Shown: positions 47,087 to 55,922, counted from the stretch's first letter. The stretch: 64,000 bases of DNA from Dehalobacter sp. CP (GCA_009910795.1 VMEE01000052.1:310001-374000), one strand, 5' to 3'. A program made the numbers and translations. The notes: generated by a model not told the origin, from the letters alone.

Positions 47087-48352
47087 ATGACTCAGGATGA
47101 GTTGTTACTTCATTTAAGAAAGACCGTTGAACAGGTCTTAAAAGCTCCCTACTACAAGAAAAGACTGGCTGAGGTGGGTATCTATTATCCCGGTGATGTC
47201 AAATCCCTGGAGGATTTTCGGAAGATACCATTGACGGATAAAGAAGCGTTACGCCAGAATTATCCTTTTGGATTATTTGCCGAGCCATTGGAAAAGATGG
47301 TCAGAATCCATGCTTCCTCAGGAACAACGGGAAAACCGACCGTTGTAGGATATACCCGTGAAGATATTCAGTTATGGGCCAAAATTGTGGCCAACGGTCT
47401 CAGAAGAGCCGGCATTACGTCCAACGACGTTGTACAGGTCGCTTACGGCTATGGCTTGTTTACCGGCGGTATGGGACTGCATTACGGATGTGAAGAACTC
47501 GGGGCTTTAGTCATTCCGATCTCCGGCGGCAATACCCAGCGTCAGCTGATGCTGATGCGTGACTTTGGAAGTACGGTTCTTTGCTGTACTCCGTCGTACG
47601 CACTTTATCTGGCAGACAGTCTGGAAGAAGAGGGTATGACCAAAGAAGACTTGAAACTGAGGGTCGGGATATTTGGCGCTGAGCCCTGGACAGAACAGAT
47701 GAGAGCTGAGATTGAGGTCAGACTTGGTATTCGGGCGCTTGATATCTATGGATTGAGTGAAACGATGGGACCCGGCGTTTCTCTAGAGTGCCTGAAGGGC
47801 GAAGGGCTGCATATAGATGAGAACTTCTACCCTGAGATTCTAGATAAAGACGGAAATGTTCTGCCGGAAGGAGAAACAGGAGAGCTAGTTCTTACCAGCT
47901 TTAACAAAATGGGTTTCCCCGGACTCCGCTATAGAACGAAAGATATTACCAGCATCACCTATGGAAGCTGTACCTGCGGCCACACCGGCTGGACGATGAA
48001 GAGAGTGTCGGCAAGAGTCGATGATATGCTGATTATTCGTGGTGTCAACGTCTTCCCAAGCCAGATTGAAGAAGCGATCCTGTCGGTGGGCGGAATCGAA
48101 CCGCATTATCTGATTGTTGTGGACCGTGAGGGCAATCTCGATACCCTCGAAGTCCAGATTGAGGTGAATGCGGCAAGCTTCAACGATGAGATCCGGGAAC
48201 TCGAAGAGCTCCAGCAAAGGCTTCAAACTAAAATACATGAGATCCTTAATATTGCGGCCAGGGTGCGTCTTGTCGAGCCGAAGAGTATCCCGCGCAGCGA
48301 AGGAAAAGCGAAGCGTGTAATTGATAAACGCAAGGAAAAACAATTAAGCTAA
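47087..48352 (+). CDS. paaK: Phenylacetate-CoA ligase-type enzyme (PaaK)
   Basis: AMP-forming ligase that activates an aryl acid, usually phenylacetate or indoleacetate, with CoA. ATG 47087 lies 8 bases after AGGAGG. Adenylation motifs are SSGTTGKPTVVGYT (P-loop-like), QVAYGYGLFTGGMGLHYG, DIYGLSETMGPG, RYRTKDIT and RGVNVFPSQIEEAIL. Length 421 residues. Together with the following ACT protein it forms a pair common in anaerobes that ferment aromatic amino acids through indolepyruvate:ferredoxin oxidoreductase, but no ior genes are in the window. Exact substrate unproven. Confidence 0.92.
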   Translation: MTQDELLLHLRKTVEQVLKAPYYKKRLAEVGIYYPGDVKSLEDFRKIPLTDKEALRQNYPFGLFAEPLEKMVRIHASSGTTGKPTVVGYTREDIQLWAKIVANGLRRAGITSNDVVQVAYGYGLFTGGMGLHYGCEELGALVIPISGGNTQRQLMLMRDFGSTVLCCTPSYALYLADSLEEEGMTKEDLKLRVGIFGAEPWTEQMRAEIEVRLGIRALDIYGLSETMGPGVSLECLKGEGLHIDENFYPEILDKDGNVLPEGETGELVLTSFNKMGFPGLRYRTKDITSITYGSCTCGHTGWTMKRVSARVDDMLIIRGVNVFPSQIEEAILSVGGIEPHYLIVVDREGNLDTLEVQIEVNAASFNDEIRELEELQQRLQTKIHEILNIAARVRLVEPKSIPRSEGKAKRVIDKRKEKQLS

Positions 48353-48389
48353 ATTCTCCTAAATGAAAAAAATAAAGGGGGAAAAACAT

Positions 48390-48785
48390 ATGTTACAACT
48401 GTCAATTTTTCTGGAAAATGCCCAGGGCCGTCTGGCAGACGCACTGAATACTTTAGCTGACCTTCAAGTCAATATCCGCGCGCTGTCCCTTGCTGACACC
48501 AAAGATTATGGTGTACTCAGGATTATCGTGGAGAATCCGGAAGAAGTTGCGGAGAAACTCCGGGAGCGCAATTGTGTCGTCAAGATTACCCAGGTTTGGG
48601 TGCTAAAAGTTCCCGACAGTCCGGGAGGTCTGGCTGGACAACTGAACAAGCTTGTTGCCGAGGGTGTGAACGTTGAATATATGTATGGTTTTGTGGAAAA
48701 GGAAAACGAGCAGGCCCAGGTCGTTCTAAGAGTCAGAGATGCTGAAATCATGCAGGCTGCGATGGACAAACTCGCGCTCAAATGA
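48390..48785 (+). CDS. Tandem ACT-domain protein
   Basis: A 131-residue protein of two ACT domains (about residues 1-66, QLSIFLENAQGRLADALNTL; and 70-131, KVPDSPGGLAGQLNKLVAEG). ACT pairs bind amino acids. ATG 48390 follows AAAGGGGG; an in-frame ATG at 48363 comes before that site. It is 37 bases behind paaK and most likely co-transcribed, so it may sense an aromatic amino acid for that enzyme; this is inference from neighbours. A strong terminator follows. Confidence 0.88.
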   Translation: MLQLSIFLENAQGRLADALNTLADLQVNIRALSLADTKDYGVLRIIVENPEEVAEKLRERNCVVKITQVWVLKVPDSPGGLAGQLNKLVAEGVNVEYMYGFVEKENEQAQVVLRVRDAEIMQAAMDKLALK

Positions 48786-48838
48786 AGAAAGAAGAAAGTA
48801 AGCGATCAAATACAGTATTAAAATATAATAACAAGATG

Positions 48839-48880
48839 AAAAAACCTGTTTCCTTACAAAAATAAGGAAACAGGTTTTTT
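48839..48880. terminator. Strong bidirectional terminator
   Basis: A perfect 18-bp stem (48839-48856 with 48863-48880) around a CAAAAA loop: starts AAAAAACCTGTTTCC and ends in six T. Both strands have A and T tracts flanking the GC part. Confidence 0.93.
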
Positions 48881-48948
48881 GTATAATCCGTTCTGGCATT
48901 TAGGAAAATAAATCTAGTACCATTGAAAATTTGGTTTTGGAGGATGAT

Positions 48949-49584
48949 ATGCAGAACTTCATTGCGACTTACACCAGCCAAAGAAAAAAACAGGAGACCC
49001 GGCGATATCTGCTCGATAATATCACCTATCATCTCGCACCGCTGCTTATCGCATCCAAGCCGGCTGAACTGCTTACATTTACCACTGCCATCAAAAAAGA
49101 TGCGCTGGAGACCTGGGATCAAATCAAAGATAGGCTTTACCCCTATGTGACGGTTCAGGAAATTGTCAGGAATAAAGCTTCTGTCAGCGTATTATTTTAT
49201 GCCGCAGACAGATTATCTTCAATACTTCAAATCCCTGAGAACCAGCATTTCTTAAGATCACTGGATTATTGTGGGGAGACGGATCAGGATACGGCAATCC
49301 AGACTTTAAAACAAAAATGGATCATTGGGCCTTTCCCTCACGAAATCGGACTATTTCTGGGCTTCCCACTGGACGATGTGGCAGATTTTATCTATTTCCC
49401 CGATAAAAAACCTCTGCTGACCGGTTACTGGAAGGTCTACCATGCTCCTGAGAAAGCCAGGAGAATATTTCAGGAATACAACGAGGCCAGATATGCATAC
49501 ATCCGATACATGCTCGACGGGAACAAAAGTGAGGGCTTTTTAAAATGCATGGGCCGGAACCGGTTGAAAGGATCATCAATATAA
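48949..49584 (+). CDS. DUF3793-family protein
   Basis: A 211-residue protein recognised as DUF3793 by its C-terminal half: GPFPHEIGLFLGFPLDDVAD, then FI, and LLTGYWKVYHAPEKARRIFQ. The N-terminal half is helical with no known motif. ATG 48949 lies just after TTTGGAGGATG; the frame opens earlier at a TTG. No signal peptide or membrane helix. Family members are often near metal or flavodoxin genes, but their function is unknown. It is the first of four plus-strand genes (with Mn-catalase-like, NifS-like and DsrE-like proteins) that may work together. Confidence 0.82.
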   Translation: MQNFIATYTSQRKKQETRRYLLDNITYHLAPLLIASKPAELLTFTTAIKKDALETWDQIKDRLYPYVTVQEIVRNKASVSVLFYAADRLSSILQIPENQHFLRSLDYCGETDQDTAIQTLKQKWIIGPFPHEIGLFLGFPLDDVADFIYFPDKKPLLTGYWKVYHAPEKARRIFQEYNEARYAYIRYMLDGNKSEGFLKCMGRNRLKGSSI

Positions 49585-49628
49585 TAAGCTAAAAGAATGA
49601 TTTGCCATGGCCGTCAGGAGGAATTGGG

Positions 49629-50183
49629 ATGTTTAGTTACCAGAAACGTTTACTATATCCGGTTTATGTTGAGCAGAAAAATGAGAAGCTGGCCTGGACC
49701 TTATTGGAACATATCGGCGGGAAAGACGGGGAATTTACTGCTTTTACACGTCATATGTATCAACGCCTGCATGTGATCAATCCATATATTCGTGATCTTT
49801 TGGGTATGATTGCTTCGGAAGAGCTTGCGCATATGGAGATTATTGCAGCTGCAGTCAGAAAGCTTGGCCTTGCTGATTTGCCGCTTGCCAATTCCGGGCA
49901 GGAGTCCTGGAATATGGAATATGTTGAGAAGAGTACGGATATTAATGAGATGCTCAAAATCAATGAAGAAGCGGAGATCAGGGCTAAGAGACTGTACCTG
50001 CGGCATCTCACACTGACTGAGGACACTTCACTAAAGAAAATGCTCCAATTCTTAGTCAACCGGGAAGAAGTTCATCAAAGATTACTAAAAAAAAGCGGTG
50101 TTTTAGTGGCTCAGGAAGCCAATAATGAGCAGTTCTCGACGCTGATTCATGAATATAAAATGAGTCTGCGCGTAATGAAGTAA
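49629..50183 (+). CDS. Manganese-catalase/CotJC-like ferritin-fold protein
   Basis: A 184-residue four-helix protein like CotJC and manganese catalases. The start MFSYQKRLLYPVYVEQKNEK resembles CotJC, and the dimetal ligands are present: Glu in GGKDGEFTAF, Glu and His in SEELAHMEII, and Glu and His in NREEVHQRLL near the C-terminus. ATG 49629 follows CAGGAGGAATT. CotJC is a spore coat component in Bacillus; here the gene stands without cotJA/cotJB, between DUF3793 and a NifS-like enzyme. Peroxide removal or metal storage are both possible. Confidence 0.82.
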   Translation: MFSYQKRLLYPVYVEQKNEKLAWTLLEHIGGKDGEFTAFTRHMYQRLHVINPYIRDLLGMIASEELAHMEIIAAAVRKLGLADLPLANSGQESWNMEYVEKSTDINEMLKINEEAEIRAKRLYLRHLTLTEDTSLKKMLQFLVNREEVHQRLLKKSGVLVAQEANNEQFSTLIHEYKMSLRVMK

Positions 50184-50242
50184 CAAATTTTTGCTTGGTC
50201 AATAAACTATGAGGGGATCATTATGTTATAGGGGAGAGGAAA

Positions 50243-51577
50243 ATGAGTATTGCTATTACCAAAATGAATTACGGTAAACTGGTTATCGGAATTGATGCGG
50301 AGGTTGAGCTCAAAAACGGTAAAAACTGTAGGGGAATCAATTTTGACAATGCAGCAACGACGCCGCCTTTTGTTTCAGTGCTCCAGGAAATCAGCAATTT
50401 TGCGCCGTATTATTCGTCAATTCACAGGGGGTCCGGCTACAAGTCCAAATTGTCTTCGGAAAAATATGAAAATGCCAGGAAAACAGTGATGGATTTTGTG
50501 GGTGCAGACCACAAAAGAGATGTGGTGATCTTTGTTAAGAATGCCACAGAAGCTATCAATAAAGTGGCCTTCAGACTGTCACAGGACATGGATCCATACA
50601 TAAAAAGTGTTATCCTTTCCACTTCCATGGAGCATCATTCCAATGACCTTCCTTGGCGGGAAAAGTATGAGGTCGACTATATTGAGGTGGATGAATGCGG
50701 CAGGCTAATTTTTAACGATTTTATTGAAAAGCTGGAAAAATATAAAGGCCGGGTCAAGCTGGTAACTGTAGCCGGAGCTTCAAATGTAACAGGTTATGTC
50801 AATCCCGTACATCGAATTGCTGAATGGGCCCATAAATATGGCGCCAAGGTCATGGTTGACGGATCACAGCTGCTTCCTCATCAGCCGTTTGATACGAAGC
50901 CTTCCGCTTCCAGTAAGCATATCGATTTTCTTGTTTTCTCCGCACATAAGATGTATGCGCCTTTTGGGACCGGCGTTCTGATTGGCCCCAAAGACTTTTT
51001 CCTGAAGGGAAGCCCCGATTATCAGGGCGGAGGAACAGTCAAAGCCGTAACCCGCGATTTTGTAATCTGGAATGATCCTCCTTCCAAAGATGAGGCTGGA
51101 ACGCCCAACTTAATGGGCGTGCTGGCCTTGGCCGCAAGTATAAAAACCTTAAGTGCAGTCGGGATGCGAAATGTGTACAAGCATGAAAAAACCCTAACAT
51201 CTCAACTGATTCAGGGACTAAAAAAAATAGACTGTATCGACATCTATTGTGCAGAAGATCAAAGTCAGGAACGAGTCGGGATTGTTCCCTTTAATATGAA
51301 GGGCGTTTATCATGAGAAACTGGCGGATATACTAGCTGGAGAAGCCGGTATTTCTGTCAGGAGTGGGTGTTTTTGCGCGCATCCTTACGTCCAAAAGCTC
51401 ATGAAAGTCGAACCAGCCATCTTAAGCGCAGTTGCAGATCATCTTCCGGAAAACAGACCCGGGATGGTCAGAGTCAGTTTTGGTTTATACAATGAACCTC
51501 ACGAAGTTGGCAGGCTGCTGGAAGTATTGCAGGAAATTGCCAAAGACAGAAGACGATATTTGAAAATGTACAGCTAA
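50243..51577 (+). CDS. Class V aminotransferase, cysteine desulfurase-like (NifS/SufS type)
   Basis: PLP enzyme of the NifS/SufS superfamily. After an unusual N-terminal extension of about 35 residues come INFDNAATTPP, EHHSNDLPWR, the PLP lysine in DFLVFSAHKMYAPFGTGVL and the sulfur-accepting cysteine region SVRSGCFCAHPYVQKL. Length 444 residues, about 40 longer than SufS. No iron-sulfur scaffold gene (sufU/iscU) is next to it; a DsrE-like protein follows after 76 bases and could accept persulfide. Cysteine desulfurase or a related lyase role is likely; the donor and acceptor are unknown. Confidence 0.85.
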   Translation: MSIAITKMNYGKLVIGIDAEVELKNGKNCRGINFDNAATTPPFVSVLQEISNFAPYYSSIHRGSGYKSKLSSEKYENARKTVMDFVGADHKRDVVIFVKNATEAINKVAFRLSQDMDPYIKSVILSTSMEHHSNDLPWREKYEVDYIEVDECGRLIFNDFIEKLEKYKGRVKLVTVAGASNVTGYVNPVHRIAEWAHKYGAKVMVDGSQLLPHQPFDTKPSASSKHIDFLVFSAHKMYAPFGTGVLIGPKDFFLKGSPDYQGGGTVKAVTRDFVIWNDPPSKDEAGTPNLMGVLALAASIKTLSAVGMRNVYKHEKTLTSQLIQGLKKIDCIDIYCAEDQSQERVGIVPFNMKGVYHEKLADILAGEAGISVRSGCFCAHPYVQKLMKVEPAILSAVADHLPENRPGMVRVSFGLYNEPHEVGRLLEVLQEIAKDRRRYLKMYS

Positions 51578-51653
51578 GGCAGTCAAGCCTGCATAAAGAT
51601 AAGAACCATTACCGAGAATAAAAGCATACATCTAAGAAATGGTGGTGCTTATC

Positions 51654-52136
51654 ATGGAAAAAGAGAAGAAACTCAGCCTGATTTTGTTCAGCGGGGATTA
51701 TGACAAGGCGATGGCTGCCTTGATCCTGGCCAATTCGGCCCGCGAACTCAACATGAAAGTCAGTATCTTTTTCGCTTTTTGGGGTCTGTGCCTGATACGC
51801 GATCCGGAGAAGATGTCTTTGGAAGATAAAACGGTTTATGAAAAAATGCTGGGAATGACGGCACCGAAAGGTCCGGAAGACCTGCCGCTTTCCCGGATGA
51901 ATATGGCTGGTATTGGAAAAGCCATGCTGAAACAAATGATGGAAGACCAGGACGCACCCGATCTTTCCGCTTTTCTGAAAGGAGCACAAAAAAAGGGGGT
52001 AAGCTTTTACATATGCAAGCTTTCCCTTGAGATCATGGGTTTTACACTTGAAGAAATGATTCCGGATGTCAAAATTATGACAGCGAAAGATTATCTGCAG
52101 GATGCCCTGGAAGCGGACATAGAGCTTTTTATCTAA
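51654..52136 (+). CDS. DsrE/DsrF-like (peroxiredoxin-family) protein
   Basis: A 160-residue protein with the DsrE/DsrF/DrsH-like fold: KLSLILFSGDYDKAMAALIL, FFAFWGLCLIRD, and a C-terminal FYICKLSLEIMG, then DVKIMTAKDYLQDAL. The cysteines in WGLCLI and FYICKLS are at positions expected for sulfur carriers in this superfamily. ATG 51654 is 7 bases after GGTGGT; ATG 51639 precedes that site. It follows the NifS-like gene, so sulfur relay is a reasonable inference. No signal peptide. Confidence 0.85.
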   Translation: MEKEKKLSLILFSGDYDKAMAALILANSARELNMKVSIFFAFWGLCLIRDPEKMSLEDKTVYEKMLGMTAPKGPEDLPLSRMNMAGIGKAMLKQMMEDQDAPDLSAFLKGAQKKGVSFYICKLSLEIMGFTLEEMIPDVKIMTAKDYLQDALEADIELFI

Positions 52137-52177
52137 CTGTTTATCGGCTTCTTCCTTTTACTGTCTCCTTAAAGTTG

Positions 52178-52459
52178 TTATATCTTCGGTATCCGGTATT
52201 CGTTCTCTGTATTATCCGCATCAATCACAGTCATATATTCCCGCTGACTGTCATTGGCAGTTTTATTCCACGTCCCTTGGCGAAAGGCATTTGCCCCGAG
52301 TGTGGTCTTTTTCTTCTTGCTGAAAAATTTCTGATAGATGACGCGGGTGGAAATCCCGATGCCCAGGAGAAGCAAAAAGACCCAAGAAGCTATTGCTGAA
52401 AGGAAGATTATTCCAAAAGCAAAAATAGAATATAGAAGGAATTTTAATAAATCAGGCAT
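52178..52459 (-). CDS. Small membrane protein, unknown
   Basis: A 93-residue protein with two hydrophobic stretches (about residues 5-22 and 24-43), a Lys-rich turn (FFSKKKKTT) and a polar C-terminus. No family recognised. A good ribosome site (GAGGTGAT) precedes ATG 52459 on the minus strand, which supports it being real. It is convergent with the DsrE-like gene and divergent from nfeD. Function unknown. Confidence 0.6.
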   Translation of the reverse strand: MPDLLKFLLYSIFAFGIIFLSAIASWVFLLLLGIGISTRVIYQKFFSKKKKTTLGANAFRQGTWNKTANDSQREYMTVIDADNTENEYRIPKI

Positions 52460-52724
52460 TATATCACCTCTGATTATTATTATAAGCAGTAAGCTTAAGA
52501 TATGATTAATGCAGACAAATGATTAATGCAGATATTTGTCTGCAGAATGAATCATAGATTATCGAATAAGCTCTAAGGTGAATTTAATCATTGCCGGATA
52601 TTGTAAGGTTTAGGAAACGGCTGTCTTTACGAATGAATTTATGAATGAGGCGTGACAGCACGAAGAAAGAATAGCCCTAAAAGTAAAATTATGCTAAAAT
52701 AAGCGAAGAAAGGGGGATGTGAAT

Positions 52725-53219
52725 TTGGATGTTTTTGTCGGGATTTCTCTTTCCCTGATTATTGTAGGAATCATTCTGGTTATTCTGGAAATATTCATTA
52801 TTCCAGGCTTTGGCGTCTCTGGAATCATCGGACTTTTGATGATGATCGGCGGAGTATTTTTAGTGGCTGATTCGTTCGCCGAGGGTGTCGTGTATCTTCT
52901 GATCATACTTATTGTGGCAGGGCTGCTGGTCTATATTGGGTATAAAACAGGTCGGCTGAAAAAACTCTGGCGCAAGGTAGCTTTGGGGGAAAAGCAGAGA
53001 ACCGAAGAAGGCTTCGTAGCACCCAAAACAGATTATATACACTATCTCGGGAAAACCGGAAAAGCCCTGACCCTGCTCCGTCCGGCAGGCACAGCGCAGA
53101 TTGAAGGGGAACGGGTCGATGTCGTCACAGATGGAAGTTTTATCCCGAAAGATTCTGCGATAAAGGTAATCGCGGTTGAGGGTACAAGAATCATTGTGAG
53201 CAGGGAAGAAAATGAATAG
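52725..53219 (+). CDS. nfeD: NfeD-family membrane protein
   Basis: Short NfeD (class 1b) partner of flotillin. Three to four hydrophobic segments (about residues 5-75: GIILVILEIFIIPGFGVSGI, MMIGGVFLVADSF, VVYLLIILIVAGLLVYIG) are followed by a C-terminal OB-fold (GKTGKALTLLRPAGTAQIEG, VDVVTDGSFIPKDSAIKVIA). TTG 52725 is 8 bases from AGGGGG; GTG 52719 is an alternative. About 165 residues. It lies 15 bases before floA, as in Bacillus yqeZ-floA, though that NfeD is a longer form with a protease domain that is lacking here. Confidence 0.9.
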   Translation: MDVFVGISLSLIIVGIILVILEIFIIPGFGVSGIIGLLMMIGGVFLVADSFAEGVVYLLIILIVAGLLVYIGYKTGRLKKLWRKVALGEKQRTEEGFVAPKTDYIHYLGKTGKALTLLRPAGTAQIEGERVDVVTDGSFIPKDSAIKVIAVEGTRIIVSREENE

Positions 53220-53234
53220 GAGGTCATAAAACAT

Positions 53235-54236
53235 ATGACAACAGCACTTGTTACAACGGTGATACTGATTATGCTGGTTCTGATTATTCTAATGGTTCTC
53301 TTTACGTTTATTCCGGTCGGTCTCTGGATTTCGGCTTTGGCAGCCGGTGTTAATATCGGCATATTCACGCTGATCGGGATGAGACTTAGGCGAGTCGCAC
53401 CGATCAGGATTGTGAACCCATTGATTAAAGCACATAAAGCTGGTCTGGGACTTACCCCGGCACAGCTTGAGGCCCATTACCTTGCCGGAGGAAATGTCGA
53501 CAAGGTCGTTAACGCATTAATTGCTGCGGAAAGAGCAGCTATACCGCTTAAATTTGAAAGAGCCGCAGCCATTGATTTGGCAGGACGTGATATTATGCAA
53601 GCGGTGCAAATGTCCGTTAATCCGAAAGTTATCCAAACACCCACTGTCTCTGCTGTTGCACAAAATGGGATTGAATTAAGAGTCATAGCAAGAGTCACAG
53701 TTCGGGCAAACATTGACCGTCTGGTTGGCGGAGCTGGTGAAGAAACGATTATTGCACGCGTCGGAGAGGGCATAGTAACAAGTATCGGCAGTTCCTCTTC
53801 CCATGCCAATGTCCTCGAAAATCCGGACATGATATCCCAGGCCGTTTTGAATAAAGGGTTGGATTCCGGAACAGCTTTTGAAATCCTCTCAATTGATATT
53901 GCCGATGTCGATGTCGGCAAAAACATCGGAGCGCAGCTGCAAACAGATCAGGCTGAGGCGGACAAGAGGATTGCCCAGGCCAAAGCGGAGGAACGCAGAG
54001 CGATGGCGGTGGCCAGGGAACAGGAAATGAAAGCGTCCGTTCAGGAAATGAGAGCAAAAGTTGTGGATGCGGAAGCCGAGGTGCCGCTGGCACTGGCGTC
54101 AGCTTTAAAAGAAGGACGCCTTGGCGTTATGGATTATTACAATCTGCAAAACGTGATTGCAGATACCCGCATGCGGGATAATATCGCTGTCACAGCCAAA
54201 GGAGATGAACCGGAAACGACGATACCCAAGAAGTAG
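53235..54236 (+). CDS. floA: Flotillin-like protein FloA
   Basis: Scaffold protein of functional membrane microdomains. The N-terminal membrane-inserted segment (residues 1-50) is followed by a long SPFH-like and coiled-coil region. Diagnostic text includes [37 protein letters not shown] and [20 protein letters not shown], then [17 protein letters not shown]. Length 333 residues is normal for FloA (YqfA). AGGAGG precedes ATG 53235. It is co-directional with nfeD and a third gene. Confidence 0.95.
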   Translation: MTTALVTTVILIMLVLIILMVLFTFIPVGLWISALAAGVNIGIFTLIGMRLRRVAPIRIVNPLIKAHKAGLGLTPAQLEAHYLAGGNVDKVVNALIAAERAAIPLKFERAAAIDLAGRDIMQAVQMSVNPKVIQTPTVSAVAQNGIELRVIARVTVRANIDRLVGGAGEETIIARVGEGIVTSIGSSSSHANVLENPDMISQAVLNKGLDSGTAFEILSIDIADVDVGKNIGAQLQTDQAEADKRIAQAKAEERRAMAVAREQEMKASVQEMRAKVVDAEAEVPLALASALKEGRLGVMDYYNLQNVIADTRMRDNIAVTAKGDEPETTIPKK

Positions 54237-54246
54237 GTGATGTTCA

Positions 54247-54873
54247 GTGGATATCATAACATTTATCATTATTGCGGTTGTAATTTACAGCTTCTTTGCC
54301 AATAAAGACAAGCCTCCGCAGCGCAGGCCTGTTAGGCCGGAGGACAATATGCCGCCGTCCGAACCTCTGATAGCCGAGATGGACAGGGACATTTCCCGGA
54401 TGGAAAGAAAGAGAAAAGGAAATTTCTTCGAAGATCTGGAAAGACAGCTCAGGGAATCTGTGGAAAAGGCTGAGAGAGAGCTGCAGGTTGGACCGTACGG
54501 ATCAACCGTCAAGAAAAAGGCTGCTGCCCCTCCAACTTCTGCTTCTTCAGTTCCGCGGAAAGCTGAAACCGTCCAAAAAACAGAAAACAAATGGAGAGAA
54601 GAAGGACGATCGGACTATGATCGGTATATTTCGAACGAGGGCACCCAGGGCACTGAAGGCCTTGGCGGTGATGAAGGAGCCGCAGACCAGGAAGGAACAT
54701 GGGGAGCCGAAGGCAGTGATTATGCCAACAGGCAGATCACACCGAGAGATCAAATTTCCCAAAAAAGAGCGGCTTTCAGTCTGGGTTTGTCATCTTCGGA
54801 AGTGATGCGTGGCGTGGTCTGGGCTGAGGTTCTAAAGGAACCAAGGGCCAGGAGAGCATTCCCGCGAAGATAA
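54247..54873 (+). CDS. Membrane-anchored charged protein, unknown, in floA operon
   Basis: A 208-residue protein with one N-terminal membrane helix (about residues 3-17, IITFIIIAVVIYSFF) and a highly charged, low-complexity cytoplasmic tail. The tail begins with Pro/Arg-rich text, has a possible coiled coil (NFFEDLERQLRESVEKAERE) and a Gly/Glu-rich stretch, and ends with SSSEVMRGVVWAEVLKEPRA. GTG 54247 is preceded by AGGTGATG. It follows floA by 10 bases and ends at a terminator, so it is the last gene of the operon. No family recognised; a flotillin partner is a guess from context. Confidence 0.7.
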   Translation: MDIITFIIIAVVIYSFFANKDKPPQRRPVRPEDNMPPSEPLIAEMDRDISRMERKRKGNFFEDLERQLRESVEKAERELQVGPYGSTVKKKAAAPPTSASSVPRKAETVQKTENKWREEGRSDYDRYISNEGTQGTEGLGGDEGAADQEGTWGAEGSDYANRQITPRDQISQKRAAFSLGLSSSEVMRGVVWAEVLKEPRARRAFPRR

Positions 54874-54921
54874 ACAAGATAAAAGTTTCAATATATTACA
54901 AATGAGATGAAGAAACTCAAA

Positions 54922-54967
54922 ATATACTCTCCCATTGGCAGTGAACTGCTCGGGAGGGTATATTTTT
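54922..54967 (+). terminator. Terminator of the nfeD-floA operon
   Basis: ATATACTCTCCC (54922-54933) pairs with GGGAGGGTATAT (54952-54963, one U-G pair) around an inner GCAGT/ACTGC stem, then TTTT. Confidence 0.88.
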
Positions 54968-55049
54968 GCCCCTTGAACAAAAATAAAGTACCATATTATG
55001 GAAATATGAATAGAATAAAGCGAATACAGAATAGCAGGAGGTGCAAAAA

Positions 55050-55169
55050 ATGGCTGTTGACGGTGCTGTAGGCGCTTATGGCGGAGGCTTAGGCGGCGGA
55101 TGTCTTTGTGGGATCGCTATTGTCGTTGTAATCATATTATTGTTGATTGCAATGGGAATCGTATTCTAG
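55050..55169 (+). CDS. YjcZ-family sporulation microprotein 1
   Basis: A 39-residue protein: an N-terminal Gly-rich part (GAYGGGLGGGCLCG) and one hydrophobic helix IAIVVVIILLLIAMGIVF at the C-terminus, the pattern of YjcZ-family spore proteins. AGCAGGAGG lies 7 bases before ATG 55050. It is too short for common ORF cut-offs. A second similar gene follows 43 bases on. Spore-related expression is inferred from the family. Confidence 0.8.
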   Translation: MAVDGAVGAYGGGLGGGCLCGIAIVVVIILLLIAMGIVF

Positions 55170-55212
55170 GATAACGAAATAATACAAGTGTCCCGGAAAG
55201 GAGGCCCAAAGG

Positions 55213-55335
55213 ATGTATAGAGGTGGTTGTTGCTGCAGTATGCCGGTTGCCAGACCAGTGGCTGTACCCAATTATGGGGTAGCAATTATTGCGATTGCAA
55301 TTTTGATTCTAATTGCCCTTGGCGTAATATTCTAA
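55213..55335 (+). CDS. YjcZ-family-like microprotein 2
   Basis: A 40-residue protein: a Cys-rich N-terminus (MYRGGCCCS), a short Pro/Val linker (MPVARPVAVPNYG) and a hydrophobic helix VAIIAIAILILIALGVIF. AAGGAGG lies 9 bases before ATG 55213. The C-terminal helix matches that of the gene before it. The three consecutive cysteines are unusual for YjcZ proteins. Confidence 0.78.
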   Translation: MYRGGCCCSMPVARPVAVPNYGVAIIAIAILILIALGVIF

Positions 55336-55400
55336 TTCTTACGGCTGAATCTGCTGGATGGTAAGACCAAAAATAAATGAAAATTGCTTGCGTAGTCGGG

Positions 55401-55432
55401 GATGTCCAAGAAATTTGGACATCTTCGTTTTT
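55401..55432 (+). terminator. Terminator after the two microprotein genes
   Basis: GATGTCC (55401-55407) and GGACATC (55417-55423) pair exactly around a 9-base loop, then TTCGTTTTT. Confidence 0.82.
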
Positions 55433-55541
55433 ACGTGTTATTCTTTATTTTTGATACAAAAAAATGGACAACAAGCTTTATTTAACCAAAAAGAACAGAA
55501 GATACCGGGTCGAAGCCTGATCCGGAGGTTAAGGAGAGTTC

Positions 55542-55880
55542 ATGAACATACAGATATTTGGGATCAAAAAGTGTTTTGATACAAAAAAAGCGGAACGCTG
55601 GTTTAAAGAACGCCGCATTCAATATCAGCTGATTGATCTGGACCAAAAGGGATTAAGTAAAGGGGAACTGCAGAGCATCAAAGCAGCGGTTGGCCTGAAC
55701 AACCTGTTTAATACCGGAAGCAAGGACTATTTCCGATTAAACCTGGACAAAATCAGCAGTTCCAATGTCAGGGAAGAATTGCTGCTGAACAATCCAAGTC
55801 TCTACCGGACACCGATCGTCCGCAACGGCAAACAAGCCACGGTAGGGTATGTGTCTGAAGTTTGGGAATCATGGGATTAG
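55542..55880 (+). CDS. ArsC/Spx-family thioredoxin-fold protein
   Basis: A 112-residue thioredoxin-fold protein of the ArsC/Spx/MgsR/YffB family. Its single cysteine is in IFGIKKCFDTKKAERWF, where Spx has CXXC and YffB-type proteins have one Cys. The C-terminal PSLYRTPIVRNGKQATVGY has the conserved cis-proline region (RTPIV). ATG 55542 follows GTTAAGGAGAG. With one cysteine it is more like a glutaredoxin-like reductase of the YffB type than a redox-switching Spx; an arsenate role is not supported by neighbours. Confidence 0.85.
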   Translation: MNIQIFGIKKCFDTKKAERWFKERRIQYQLIDLDQKGLSKGELQSIKAAVGLNNLFNTGSKDYFRLNLDKISSSNVREELLLNNPSLYRTPIVRNGKQATVGYVSEVWESWD

Positions 55881-55922
55881 TCCTTGTCTTATAAAAAATC
55901 TGCTCGCCATTATATTACAATT

